A stretch of 64,000 nucleotides of DNA, taken from assembly GCA_947034885.2 (NCBI GenBank), contig OX344752.2, forward strand, positions 4,774,001 to 4,838,000. The letters are read 5' to 3'. The stretch comes from Thuidium tamariscinum. Taxonomy: Eukaryota; Streptophyta; Bryopsida; Hypnales; Thuidiaceae. Below are positions 49,902-62,271 of the stretch, one piece after another; within the stretch, counting starts at the first letter, position 1, and every line of letters begins with the position of its first letter. Made by a program: the position numbers and the translations under genes. The notes beneath the pieces were generated by a model. The model searched no databases. It had not been told where the DNA came from and saw only the letters and a list, made by a program, of their open reading frames with translations.

Positions 49902-49920
49902 TTGGGCGGTCTAGGGTTAA
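49902..49920. repeat. piggyBac right end: 15-bp terminal inverted repeat plus TTAA
   Basis: TTGGGCGGTCTAGGG (49902-49916) then TTAA (49917-49920). Exact inverse of the left end. Confidence 0.95.
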
Positions 49921-52560
49921 AGGGGTCTGCCACGCCCTGACTGTCCTTCGTCCTCGGGTGGAGTGACCGGCCGTGCTGGTTGAGGGAAGGCGGTTTCAAT
50001 GCCTGACGGGGGGGTCGGGGAGGGAGGCACGAGCACGAGTCCGGCGTCCGTCATTCTTGGGCCGTTTTTTTGCCCGGTTCAATGCCAGAAATATGTGGGC
50101 TGCCCAGGCTGCGTAGTGTTCTGCTGCCTGCCCCGGACAGGGCGTCCGCTTGGGGCAAAACACAGTATGGGCTCGGGAAGCTGCTGTGTTCTGTGGTTTG
50201 GGGTACTATTTCGTAGGATTGTTTGGAGGGCTTAGAACCTCATTTCAATTTACTGTTTTGGGTGTCTCTGTCAATGCAACTTCGGTACTAAGTAGTTCCC
50301 CCTGAGCTTGGAGTTCCAATGTTCTGAAATGACAAATAAGCTAAATCTTGGCACTAGTCCTCAAGAAAATGTAATTTTAAATTTTGTCATGCATTTGACA
50401 TCTAAATTTTAGGGTCAAGGTCGCTTCAGAAATGGAAAACTTTCTAGGGATCAAAGGTAGACGTCACATTTTAGAACTTCAACATCACTCAAAAAAATTA
50501 GGAGAAGTGAAATATCCCAAAAATTTGGAAACAAATTTGCTAAGCCAAGGGAAAGAATAAAGGAAGAACTGAATGTAGTGATTCCAGTCTCATAATCACA
50601 TTCGATATGCTTGCATTCCTAGTGTTTAGGCAAGTGCAATAAGAACGGGAGTTAGTGAATGCATTCCCTCCCATCTTCAAAATGACATTTATCACAATTG
50701 ATTGCAAGTGCTATGTGAAGGAGAAAAAGATGAGGAGGGAGTCATGGAGGGTCCACCCATCTTCAAATTGCCCTTTAGAATTCAAGGTTGGTTTAGGTAA
50801 AGTTTAGGGTTCAGGAGAAGTACCTAACATTTTATTGATGACAATGATGAGTATTTCATTTAAAATGTTGAGGGAAGGGAGGAAAAATATGGAGGGGCTT
50901 ACGGAATTGCAATCCTTGTTTAAAATGTCATTCATCTATGAAGGGAATCGATAAGTAATTAGGGAGTGAATTGCTACAATACCATGCATTTCATGAATGA
51001 CATTCATAAAAGATTAATTCAAAATGTGATGGCAAGGGTTTAGGGTGGACTAGGGTTTGCAATATTACCTCCTATTCCTAAAATAATCCCATAGTAAAAT
51101 CTTTTCAAACATTGTAAGCAAAACATGTATAGTAGTATCTATTCCTGAACATTTTTGGAAATGCATTCTTCAATTCAACGTTACAATGACAGTCTTGTAA
51201 ACAATTTATTGGCCTTCTAGTACATTGGTAGGGTACTTCCTTGTCCCTTTGCTTACTTCATTGAATTTACCTCTACATTTAATTTATAACATACTATTAG
51301 GATAGAAAGAGTAAATTTACAAGAATGATTTGGAAATGTTTGAATCGTTGTCCCTATCTTGTTTTGAAGACCTTGGTCTGTTCGGGCCATAGAATTTATT
51401 TATAAGCACCAATGAAAAATGACATTACATGTGCACCATTCCATATATAGGATCTTCAAAATACAAAGACTATTTTCTTCGAAAATAGTAATGAATGTTG
51501 TAGGCAAGAACAAATACTTGTCTATTACTATCACATCTACATACATATTGGATAACGTGGAATTTGAAGTACATGTACATTTTAAATGGGTTCCTGTCTA
51601 TTTTTAAGACATGAACCTATACATTTCAATGAAGTTTAAATATTGTACATGTCCGCACCTTCTCATTATTTGTGCTTTAGGCTTCAAGAACACTATGGAA
51701 TCCTACTAGTCATGTGATGACCTTAGTAATTAGTATTGAATTCACAAATTTCTTGAACTTCAAAAAAATATACTTCTTCATTTATGCTATGGAGGGCTTA
51801 TGTTTATTTGAATAAATATCTTTCATTTGGCCCCTTTGGTGCACTTAGTTTCATTGTCATGAAGATGATAACATTGTATTTGTTCATGTAATGCAATTTC
51901 AAAGTGCACGGCCTATAATTGAAAAAGCTTCAGAAGAAAGAAATAGTGATTGAGCGACAAATTCACCATGAATGCACTTGCTCATATACTATAGTAGAGA
52001 AGAGTAATTTTTAACCACTTGAAAGGGAGTTTCATATTCAATACTAACTTCACCTTCTATGTCATATGGATAATACATTCTAGTATTCGTAAAATACATC
52101 TAAAGCTAAGTGGATATTCTAAGGTTTTGGTTCAATGAAACTAACATACCTTACCATTTTAGGGAAGAATACTGTCTTAGGGAAGAAACATTTACAGAAT
52201 ACTTTGAACGCTTCACACAATTTTGGGTCAATTCTTTTTAGACATTTATTCATTATGAAAGTACAATTTGGAATTTTTGTTTCAAACACTTCTAAGTTAA
52301 CTTCTATAAAATAGTGAGCCTCCAAAATCCATGGGTACCCTATTAGTTTGTACAATGTTTCCAAATTGGCTGACAGCATGCCCTAATGCACAAAATATAA
52401 CTATACCAATCTGGGATTTGATGTTTAGGCTCGCCGGACTTAATTATTTGAATCAGATGGCCATCAAATAGAAGTGACACTATGATCATATCGTTGTGCT
52501 TACATCATTGATTTTGGTGACAAGACAGTGAAGAGTAGTTGAAGGTAATCAAAACTCTGT
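49921..52560. other. Intergenic DNA between the two transposons, no gene seen
   Basis: A GC-rich 300 bp (to about 50230) continues the composition of the QCR8 upstream side and is probably the original flank displaced by the insertion. From about 50280 to 52500 it is AT-rich, without a supportable coding frame. Confidence 0.5.
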
Positions 52561-52866
52561 TCAAGGAGAGACAGCTGTGCGTGACTAAACCTGCCAGCGC
52601 GGTTCGGAATCAGGTTCGGCACAGTCAGTGTGGTTCGGCCCCAGGTGCGGGTCCTTGCCTGTTCCAGAGTTCTGTTCTTCCCTCCGCCACTTCTTCGACT
52701 ACTGCCTCGGATGTAGTGTTTGGAGATCAAGATTTCTTATGATGTGTGAATTCGGCTGGATTTGCAGCTACAGCGCGAGGGATTTCCGCTGTAGGTGGAA
52801 GGATTCATTGTTTGATTTCAACGTCAACGGCTGCGCAATTCCGATGAAGGGGTTGCATTTCCAGGT

Positions 52867-53590
52867 TTTAGGGTTTCGGGGTTTACCTGCAATGATCACG
52901 CGGCTTGGTTGTCACATCCGCTTCCCATTGACGCCACCTCCTCCCATGATGTCAAGTCGAACGGGAGCTTCCTCGTCAGGCGGACCGATCAACACTTGTA
53001 AATACGAACTCTGTTGTGTTTCTCCACAGATGAGTCAGTTGTTTTGGGTGCCCCGCCTTCTTCCGCAGGTTCAATTTCCTCACGCTCAACTTTTGTCTTC
53101 GTTTTCTATTCGGAGTGCTTTCAAAACTGCTTGGGGAATCCATGTCGTAACAATGCCCATGCTTTCACGGTTTAGGGTCTGCGTGTTTCAAGTAGGAATC
53201 GCAATTGCATGCTCGATTTGTTTGAAATGCAAGTACATGATTTAGTAGCGCATCGTGGAAGGAGATATCTTGGGCAGGGCTAAGTATGGTTTAGGGTCCC
53301 TTTTGCAATTCTTTTCCTGCCCTACGGCACTTGAAATGCCTGAGACTGTTGGAGAGGGTTTGAGCGGTTTAGGTGTGGATTGCAGAAGCCTTACAACAAC
53401 ATCCTTAAACCGCTACTATTTCAAGGTCATTGTTATTTCGATGTGTAAGGGCTTCAGGGCTTCAGTATGTTGTAATGATTCTACACATTCTGTAGTTCAG
53501 TGAATTGCTTTTCTGAGTTCAAGACTGCAGGGACGTTTAGGGTGAATGCATATTATTTTGGTTCTTCATACATAGAAGACTATTTTAGGG
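52867..53590 (+). repeat. Cluster of interspersed telomere-like TTTAGGG motifs
   Basis: Perfect TTTAGGG occurs at 52867-52873, 53171-53177, 53290-53296, 53536-53542 and 53584-53590, all on the plus strand, with further near-matches ('ggtttaggtg' 53367, 'gggtttag' 53738 and 54126-54143). They are scattered rather than tandem. They lie upstream of the first exon of the ULP1 gene. The stretch 52560-53959 has no recognisable coding exon, so it may be promoter or leader. Confidence 0.55.
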
Positions 53591-53959
53591 GCAATCCATG
53601 GATGGCATATGCAATTGTGAACATGTGTTCATAGTGGTTGACACATTGGTAATAGAATGGTCAGGGTTTACCTCGCAGCGGCTTCAAAAATTTACACTTT
53701 GCCGCATTCACTGTTTATTTGAAGGAATTGGGAAGGGTTTAGAAGTCCGCTTCCGGGTTACAATTACCACATTCGTAGCCATTCCGTCTTACAATTACCT
53801 TGAACATGTGGCATCTTTGCTGGTCTGCAGGGAGCGCGAAAGAACTACATTTTCTTTGTAAGATGAGCAGCCACGGTAGCCTTGCTGTGAACGTGTCCTG
53901 TGGCAAAACGGGTGGTGATTCTGCTGGCAAGAGGCTAAGGCGCACTGTAGGGCTACAGC

Positions 53960-56900
53960 ATGGCGAAGAAGAAGACAACTAAGCGGGTGGAAAATCATCC
54001 ACCATTGGAGGAGCAACACCCTGTTGCTGAAAGTGAAAGTGAAGGATCGAGCTCCGACGACTTCCAGGTATTTCAGACTGAACTCACTCATGCTTCGTTG
54101 TCTTTACCTAAGCCATGGCAGATGGGGTTTAGTTGGGGTTTAGTTTCCAGTATGTGGGGTTGCATTTTCCTGTAGTACACTACATGTGCAAGAGAATGTG
54201 GAGTTCTGGGGTTCCTTGCACACAGTGATGTCACGCTTGCTCTAAAGCTCTGAATTTGACTGCGTAGGAAGAGTCGCCCCTCATAGCTCCGAAATCCGTA
54301 GTAGACCCGCCGAAAGGGTTCTTCTGGGCGGCCGTGAACATTGACCAGAGGACGTTCGATGTGAACTACGGCAGCGAAGAGAATTTCTTGCGCTTGCTAA
54401 GAGAGTGTGCTTTAGAGGCTGCCACAAAGATTCCCCGACCTACTGCCAAAGGGAGGTTCTTCTTCCGGTGCGTCCACTACCTATCGACAAGGTTCACTAG
54501 TAAAATCCGACTCAACAAACACAGGTGGGATTCAGAGTACCCGGCAGTGAAGGACGACATGGGCAATCCTAAGCGATTGTTGCCCTATCCAGACCAGGGC
54601 AACGGACAAGGGAAAACTTTAGAGATGATTCGGAAAGGAAAAGACACGGAGGTAACAATGAAGGTGCTCCGTAGAGCTAAAGGCAAAATCCAAAAACATG
54701 ACCACGTCGCGCAGAACACTGATGTACCAAACACTGTTCCAGAGCAGTCCAGTGTTCCTATGGAGAGCAGTGCTCCTCTAGGATCCAGTGTTCCTGTCGA
54801 CGATGACTCAGACCTATCGGATGTGACGGAGGTGAATCACGAAGGCGTTGAGGCCAGAGGAAATGCAAAGCTGCAAGAAGTAGAGAAGTCCGTGGCTAGT
54901 GTACAGGTGAAGGAGGTTGGTGAAAACATTCAAGTGCACGAGGTCATGCAATCTCCAGCCATTGCTGCAGACGAGGCTGCCGACACTGGAAATATCTCTG
55001 AGTCTAGCTACCACTCAAAACCTACTGAGCAGGGCGCAGCGGAGGGGACGGAATGCATTACTGAATAGTCCAAGCAGAAGAAGGCTTCCCAGGAAGAAGT
55101 AGATGGCGTTGGAGAATGCATTGCAGATCGGATGAAGCGGAGGAGATCTGCGGAGCACGGGGCTGCGGACCAACTTTTTTGGCAAACCCGTTCCGTAGTG
55201 GTTAAAACTCACTTTGGAAAGTTGCCTTGGAAGGAAATGTGCGTGGATTATGAAGAGGAGCCACTCATCATTGAGGAGCCTGTCAGTGGAAAAGGTGACG
55301 TCGGCAAACCCAACCTCAAGATAGTGCGGGAGCAAGAGCCCAGTCTGCCGGCAGAGGCGCGAAACACTTTTGAAAAAGACAGTAGCAGTGAGGACTTGTC
55401 TTTCCGGTACTTGGTGAAGGATCGAAGTAAGAGTCCTCTCGGACCACAGGGGGAAGCAGCCATTGAATCGGGAGCAACCGTTGTACAGTCCGCACCACAA
55501 GCACCATCGCGGATGGAACGAACCGCCGTGGCAGAGGTTGTCCCAAAGGATGGACCCAATGTTCCACGTTCACAAACGACTCTGTTACATGCGGATGATC
55601 CGAAGTGGAAGAGACTCGACAAGCTCAAATCCATGGCTGCAAAGAAGGGGTACCTCAAACGAAGTCCCGAGAGGGAGATCGCAGCTCTCGCTCTAGAGGA
55701 GCTGTATATGGAGAAGCGGCTGAAACCTTCACGGACGCCGTCATCGCGGCGCAGACTTAAGCAAATGATTTTGTCATCTGATAGTGAGGAGCAACAGAAG
55801 AACGCCATGGAAGTGCAGAACACTGTGGAAGTACCAGAGCCGTTGTCTCCGGACCCAGCTCATGCAAGGCAGACTCTTGGTCAAGGGCCAGACGAGTGGT
55901 TAGAGCAAGTGGACAATGACGTACAAGAGTACGCTGAAAACCTTGAAGCGCAATTGCACGACGAAAATGGGGAAGAAGACTTCATGGTAGAAAATTCGAA
56001 CACTGCGGTTACTAGCCCGCACTGCCCTGCAAGTGTCACGACAACTTCTTAGCCTCATTCCATGCCACTTAGTACCACGCGCGTGGATGTAGTTCCTTTG
56101 ACCGGGAATCTTCAGGGCAACTCTGCAATGCAAAAGTACTGGATGTGCGGTATAGGGTCCCCGGAGCCAACGGTGCACCCAGACATTGCGCTAAGAAATC
56201 CTGGACGTGCTGAGCGTCTAGACAAGGACGAGCAAGCTGTGAGGATAAAGGAAGGAGTACGAGCGGATGCAATGGCAGCTTCGTCTCCGAAGCCTAAACC
56301 CCCACAACTTTGCCCGACACCTGATGTTCTGCATCTACTGGCTGTGCGTCCACAATTGCTGAACTGGGATTTCCGCGGACAGACTACCAAAGAGTTTAGG
56401 AAGTCTTTCCAAAGCTCCTGGGAATCGGGACTTTTCCAAGAGTTCACTCGAGCGTATTCCATGTGGTGGCTATGTGAGGCAAAGGTACAGTATTTCAAGT
56501 TTGAAACCATTGCTCCACTTGTCTTTTTACTGTGCATTTGTGAATTCAGGGATTGCCTTTGTTGTTAGCCATGTTAACCTTCCGGCATGTCTAACTTCAA
56601 TGTCACGGAAATTGAATGTGACCTCTTTGAATCCTGCTATGTCTCTGTAGGATGAGGATTATCCCGATATTAGCAACGCAATTGCCCGAGCCGTGAATTC
56701 AATCTGTAGAAGCGTGAAGTACAAGGAGATGCCTCCAGATGTTGAGTACCTTGCAAATTACCTACAATATCTGAAGGATGTCCGCAGTTATGAGGCCACT
56801 GTTGCGGAGCTCCGTCTTCGTCATGATCGCATTGTCGAAGAGGCAATGCAGGGGTTCAGACATGACACTAAGTTTCGACGAGAAAGCTATCGATGGGATT

Positions 56901-59358
56901 GGTGCCCCCTATGGTGGGTAGTGTCGCAGGTCAATGTCTTCCACAAATTACCGCCACTGCCTTGGTGTCATGACGGTAAATCATTTCTTTGAGACGCCCT
57001 TTCAATACATTGCCTTAGCCTAATGTGATAGTGTTTTGTTAGTTGCACTCCTTCCATTCCCGTTCATTGAGTTCACAACTTCACATGTGACAGTGTTTTG
57101 TTAGTTGCGCTTAGGCCATACCCGTTAATGGATGTCACATGTGACAGTGTTTTGTCAGTTGTGCTTAGTCCACCCCCGTTAATGGATGTTACATGTGGTA
57201 TTCAGATGAGGAGGCAGATGAGGTGCGCCGCATACTGCTCGCCAAAAGAGTGCCGCGTATGAGCCCGCCGCACTTTGTACAGGTGCTCAGAATTGCCATG
57301 TCCACCGTCTTTGGAAGGTTTTGGCAGTTCACGTGTCCGATATTTGGAGTCAACAGGGCTTCATTACGGGCGATGTGCCGTAGTGACAGTGACATCCTCA
57401 GAGCTTTGGGCGTCTACACTAGCAAAGCGCCTTTTTGATATGCTGGTTTGAAGAATTGGGAGCCGCTTGCAGTGCATGCCTCAGTCATGGCCAATGTGCA
57501 GGTGGTCTGTGAGGACAAGGAGGACTACGTCTTGGATGGAATCATGGAGTGGGTAGAAACTGTGCGTGCACGTGCTTTACAAGATCTAGCGCTGCACCAC
57601 CCAGCAGTGTTTCGAACTTGTTGGAGGACGACCACATGCGAGCAATGGGGAGAGCAGTCGAAGATGTGGGACACGTGTCTTCGAATTCGGGAGGACTTTG
57701 ACATTGGGTGGGTGGCTGAAGCTAATCAGCCTCAGTGGACTACTCAGGTGAAGGGTATTTAAGACGAAATTTTGCAGTTGGTTCATTCATTGGCTGCTGC
57801 AAGTGAAGTAGATGATGAGGCAGCTTGGGCTAGCCGGCTCTGTAACCCTACACCATCCGCTGAGACAATGCAGTCTCCCAGTCTTCCAACGACGGGCACA
57901 CGCAAAGAGAGCATTGTCGAGGACAGTGTTTCAGCAGAGTGTGCAGTCCCTCTTCAGCAGAAGATGCCTGACATGGACGTCGAGTTGCCTGTGAATGTAG
58001 ATGACATTTCTACGTAGGATTTGCTTATCGATGGACTCTCTCTACCAATAACCCCGCCAAGTTTTGTAGGTCTGATTTCCACGTAGTCAGGGATGTGCAC
58101 AAGTACTGTGGAAGTGGTGAAGGCATCTCCGCGTAGTCTAGAACAAGTGTTTAGAGCGATTTCCCTAACTACAGATGAGGCCCTTGACGATGACAACGAT
58201 AGTGATAGAGAGACCGAGAAGGCTGCCAATGTTACGGAAGCACAATTGGCAGCTGATGATCCGGAACGAGAGACTATAGTGCGCCATGTGAAGGCCGTCA
58301 CGTTTGTCCCACTACATGTGAAGGAGGTGGACTTCAAACGTTGGGCTAAGGTGTCTGTCCCGAAGACCTATGACTTCTTCACCATCGACGAACTTGTAGA
58401 GGCATTGCCAAGGTAAGTTGGTTCAGACTTGCCTCTGTTTTGTCCGGTGACATACTCCGTGTTCTGCTGTTGTAAAATCAGAACACTGTGACGTTGAATT
58501 TGCTCTATGGTCATGGCGTTGTAGGAAAGGTGGTGGCGATAAAGACATGGGTACAGTGAACTTCTTCGGGGACCCAAAGTGGGACGCCCTTCCTGTGCCA
58601 GTGGCTCAGATCGAGGATTTGCGAAGGACCAAACGTTTCTTAGGCCAGAACATTGTGGAATTGCTTAGTCGCAGACTTTGGTGGAGTCTTTCTGCACAAG
58701 CACGTGAGAAAGTGTATGTGGCACCGTCTTTCATGCAAGCGCCACTAGAGCACGCATGGACTGCTCAGTCAAATGAGGCACTCATCAAATGGGGTCGGGA
58801 GTACCTTGTGCCCTCTCGGTTCTACAAGAGTTGCCCACTAGACATGGAAGTCTTGGTTCCATACGTAGGCACTCTTCACTGGTCCCTCATTGTCTTAACG
58901 AGTACTCGGATACTTCACCTAGATAGCGGGGGTATGCACGACTTTGAAGATCACAGGGAATACATAAAGCGCCTTCGTAAAGTGTGGGAGTTGTTACACG
59001 ATCCGAGCCTCACCCTACCAGGCTACCACCTACAGTGGAGAAAGTGCAATGTTTTAATCAATTTGGGAGCTATGAGTGCGGGTACTGTGTTCTACGCTTC
59101 ATGGAGTCGTACCTTCGGATTTTCCATGGAGACGATCCTCTGTTGGACACGGCAAAGGCGTCCGCAATGTTTCATCAGCAGGTGAATTCTCCTGAGCATG
59201 GGCGAGAGTTGTAGAAGAACGTCATCGCCGCAGTTGCAGACGAGCTCGGAGTTTCTGAAGACTTAGAGTTATACGAGCGTCAATACAGGGTGATGTATGC
59301 GCCGCAGAGAGAGTCCAGTCCCGAGTACCTCGGGCAACGCAAGAAGGGCGAGAAGTAA
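53960..59358 (+). pseudogene. MULE-carried ULP1-type cysteine protease gene, five exons, with seven in-frame stops
   Basis: Inferred exons: 53960-54067, 54268-56484, 56651-56975, 57206-58412 and 58525-59358, with GT-AG introns and matching phases. They would give about 1560 residues. The N-terminus is MAKKKTTKRVENHPPLEEQ, then Ser/Glu-rich. The central part is charged and repetitive (SSVPMESSAPLGSSVPV), with no family I recognise. The C-terminal exon is a ULP1/C48 peptidase: VPYVGTLHWSLIVL (His), ILHLDSGGMHD (Asp) and NQFGSYECGYCVLRFMES (Gln and Cys). Stops interrupt an otherwise continuous frame at 55066 TAG, 56050 TAG, 57436 TGA, 57760 TAA, 58015 TAG, 58084 TAG and 59212 TAG. A one-base frameshift near 59020-59035 separates His/Asp from Cys. 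The final stop is TAA at 59356. ULP1 enzymes cleave SUMO or ubiquitin-like conjugates; their role in MULEs is unknown. Confidence 0.8.
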
Positions 59359-60341
59359 TCGTAGAAAGTGCCCGTGACACTACGATGAAGGGCATTGTGG
59401 TAGTGAGGTGTTTAGATTTCTCTTTCTGTGGGTCAGAACTTTTGTTTGAACGGTACTATCGCTTCTTGTAGAGGGGTGCAATTTTTGCCTCACATGACGA
59501 CTGTATCGCGTTTTGTGGACTAATTAAGTTCAACAGATACACTGCGGACTCGGTACAGTCCTTACGCCAGCGACATGGAATGTATATCCACTCCTGTAGA
59601 AAGAAAAAAAAACAGAGACTTATGTTTGTGCATTCTATAATTAACCATTGTGTTTATTATGTATATTTGCCTCCTCCATCTTCTATACTTTGTAGCAGTG
59701 CATAAGGCCTTTAAAGGTTTTGTTTATGCAATTTTTACTAGTACATCATCTCTCTTGCATGAGACGATTTTGTGCTTCCTATGCCTTCCTTCATGTGAGA
59801 GGGCAGCGTGGAATGCATTTTGTTTACCCTAAACCCAGCGACAATGAAGTTCACTGTATGTGCAGATGAGTAATCATCAGGCAAGCATGGAAGTACAGCA
59901 CATACTGCACTCCACAGAATACGAATGGGGGAAAATAACATGCACATAAAGGATTTCGTATAGTCCCTAACCATTCATGAGTAGGAAGCACACGTCAGAT
60001 GTAATCCACGGATATATAGGCGTGTATAGTAACAACGAAATGGGCCACAGAGCCCCTTTGCAATCTGAAAGTGGTCAAACAAATTCAGTGCACATAACAC
60101 TGGATCATACTAGACTTCACTTTATAAGTACACAATCCTCAATGAAGTTATGAACTACTAGCATTCATCCTTCATGGGCAAAGTATAAAAACATTTGGGA
60201 AGGATTTCATTACAGCGGAAGCCAAAGCCGAAGACATTTAGCTCCAAAACACTACAAATGCCGACCAATCCGCGTAGTCTACTTACAAAACCTATGCTTC
60301 TCTTTCACGGTGTATGTAACAGAGAGAACATTGGCGAAAGG
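59359..60341. other. Spacer inside the MULE, no gene seen
   Basis: About 1 kb between the ULP1 gene and the OSB-motif ORF, with mixed composition and no recognisable product in any frame. Confidence 0.5.
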
Positions 60342-60638
60342 CTATTGCCCTGTATTTGATAGCCCAGCTTCCTGTGTACATATAGAGAATCGCAAGTTCA
60401 CCCACTCCGGGGTATGCCAACTATCTATCCACAAGGCCCTCTTTGATACCTTGTGCCTGAAATCGGGTGACTTCGAAGTTTTCTTGTTCGCGCGATTGTC
60501 CCACCAGGCATTAGGGTTGTTGAAGTAATCCTCCCAATCTCGAGCAATTCGATTGCTAGTGTCTCGGAACTGCCCACTCCCTCTTCCCTTGTCGCTGCAA
60601 TCTTCAGTAGTACTTCTTTCCACTACGGGGGCCTCTCC
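60342..60638 (-). CDS. ORF with OSB-type PDF motif (organellar ssDNA-binding protein fragment)
   Basis: The minus-strand frame contains RDWEDYFNNPNAWWDNRANK followed by KTSKSPDFRHKVSKRALWID and SWHTPEWV (60399-60542). This Trp-Trp-Asp-Asn-Arg ... Pro-Asp-Phe-(Lys/Arg)-His-Lys ... Leu-Trp pattern is the PDF motif of plant OSB proteins, which bind single-stranded DNA in mitochondria and plastids. No OB-fold domain is recognisable upstream. A second minus-strand frame at 60709-60975 (FRLNNMVRRFFIPQETLMIL) may be another exon but I cannot identify it. The frame stays open across this stretch; the upstream boundary is approximate. It is most likely a host gene fragment captured by the MULE, or an element protein that uses this motif. 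Confidence 0.6.
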   Translation of the reverse strand, partial: GEAPVVERSTTEDCSDKGRGSGQFRDTSNRIARDWEDYFNNPNAWWDNRANKKTSKSPDFRHKVSKRALWIDSWHTPEWVNLRFSICTQEAGLSNTGQ

Positions 60639-60975
60639 CAGGAGAGCATGATGACGCAACCCTAAACACCAATAAAGAAGAGATAACAGCACGTCCGCGA
60701 TGCAACCACTAAGCCTCTGCAACGTCAGTGCCATCAGCCAAAGTATCAACAACATCAACCCAACCTGCATTCAACCAAGCCAACTTCTGAGCTCGTGCTC
60801 TAGGAACTCGAAGAACGAAAACTGTAAGTTGCAGCGAGCAACAATGTCTAATGCCGCTCACCACCGATAAAGCCTCGGTCTGCTCCCGCAAGATGACCAC
60901 CGTCTCATGGAGGATCATGAGTGTCTCCTGCGGTATGAAGAATCGTCGCACCATGTTGTTGAGGCGGAACCTCAC

Positions 60976-62271
60976 TCTATCGACACGCGCAAAACGGAAA
61001 GCACTGACCGAGGGGCTGCTGCGGGAACGCTCCTTCTATTTGACGAGCTGACGACACAGGATGCTACCTTGTAGCAACAACGTATGTCAGTGTTTTAACT
61101 ACTTCCAGCAGTCAATCATTTCGTGTGTAGTCTGCGATTCTAATAAACCCATGTGTTCGTGTATTGAAGACGTTGAGCTTCTATTTCTTTCTGTCTTAGC
61201 AATACAATTGTTTGTAGACCTTTGAGCTTCATCAATTGAAGCTAATTATGCCAAATGTTGCTTACTCGAAGTTTCTAAGTGACCCTCTTTCCATGGCTTC
61301 AAATTAAAAGACAAGGTTGTACCTTAGTACAAGGCAACCAAAAACCAGAAGAAGCAAATATATTTATATTAAACATTTTTATTGTGTAGCACTCCCTCCC
61401 ACTCTGGAGAATGCCAATATGACGGACGCATGTTCCTGTACACGGGTACATACAGTTTGCTAAAATAGCACTTCAAACAATATCGAAACTTTCGCTTTAA
61501 AGTCTTAGAGAATTGTGTTGAAGTGAATGATGTGAACCACACCTACTAAATACCCTTTTATACAACATCTCTCAAAAGAAGAAGACATTTGTATTAGTAC
61601 ATGAATTACAAAGTATAAACCTGTACAGAAATTATTTAAACTAAAGAGGAACTACTTCAATGTATGTAGACCCCACTATGTGTAACGTAAGTTCATCAAC
61701 CAAGCCAAAATGTTGCTCTAATGTTTGCAAGGCCTGAACATTGGAACAGACATAGTGGAATCCGTGAAAGGCAGCCTCCGTACACGTCTGTATGAGGCAT
61801 TCTAAAAGGTCTCCCGGTGTACTATATAGGTGTCAAAAAATCAGCTCATCCATGAATAAGGACATTTGACCCTTACTCTACAAAACGAGGTAGTCATGTG
61901 AGCTATTAAATGGCATTCAAAATACTACCGAACACAGACAAGGAGAGCATCCTAGAAGTTACAAAACCTATGCGGTATGCAATATGCATTCAGCACTTTG
62001 GGAAACAAAATATGAGAGGTCGTGAATTCTTGAAGGTTTAATAAGTTAAGCATTGTGAAGTGAGTCCAGAAACTTAGAACTTAGAAGCTAAAGTCCAAGA
62101 CAGCGAGACCTTTCGAAACCAACCTTCAGAGCAATGTGAATCAAACATGCATCATAAAAAAACGTGTCATGCTGGGGATTCACACCCCAAACATAACCTT
62201 CTTGACGCAGGAGGTCTTCCCATCCTCTCGAGCCAATCTTTCATGCGTGCCAAGCGCATACCCATTCCGTC
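60976..62271. other. Spacer inside the MULE, no gene seen
   Basis: About 1.3 kb of moderately AT-rich sequence downstream (in minus-strand sense) of the transposase stop codon. No coding frame can be supported. It may include the transposase 3' untranslated region. Confidence 0.5.

Larger units (their letters stand above)
44328..49920 (+). mobile_element. Complete piggyBac-type DNA transposon
   Basis: The element itself is 44332-49916 (5585 bp). It is flanked by the target tetranucleotide TTAA at 44328-44331 and 49917-49920. The termini are exact 15-bp inverted repeats CCCTAGACCGCCCAA, starting CCCTAG as in insect piggyBac. Inside lies a transposase of the piggyBac DDE class (DDE_Tnp_1_7) with a C-terminal Cys-rich finger, broken by one frameshift, and a second upstream reading frame. 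Subterminal 21-bp repeats lie at 48728-48832, with an inverted copy at 49029-49055. Intact ends and exact TTAA duplication suggest a fairly recent insertion. Confidence 0.93.

Noticed and set aside
52628..53245. 205-residue plus-strand frame before the ULP1 gene
   Set aside because: Mixed composition without motif, containing telomere-like repeats; more likely promoter or leader of the MULE gene.
53960..59358. Reading TAG as a sense codon (recoding) to explain the many in-frame TAGs
   Set aside because: TGA and TAA also interrupt the frame, a frameshift is present, and the host genes use ordinary stops; decay of a transposon explains it better.
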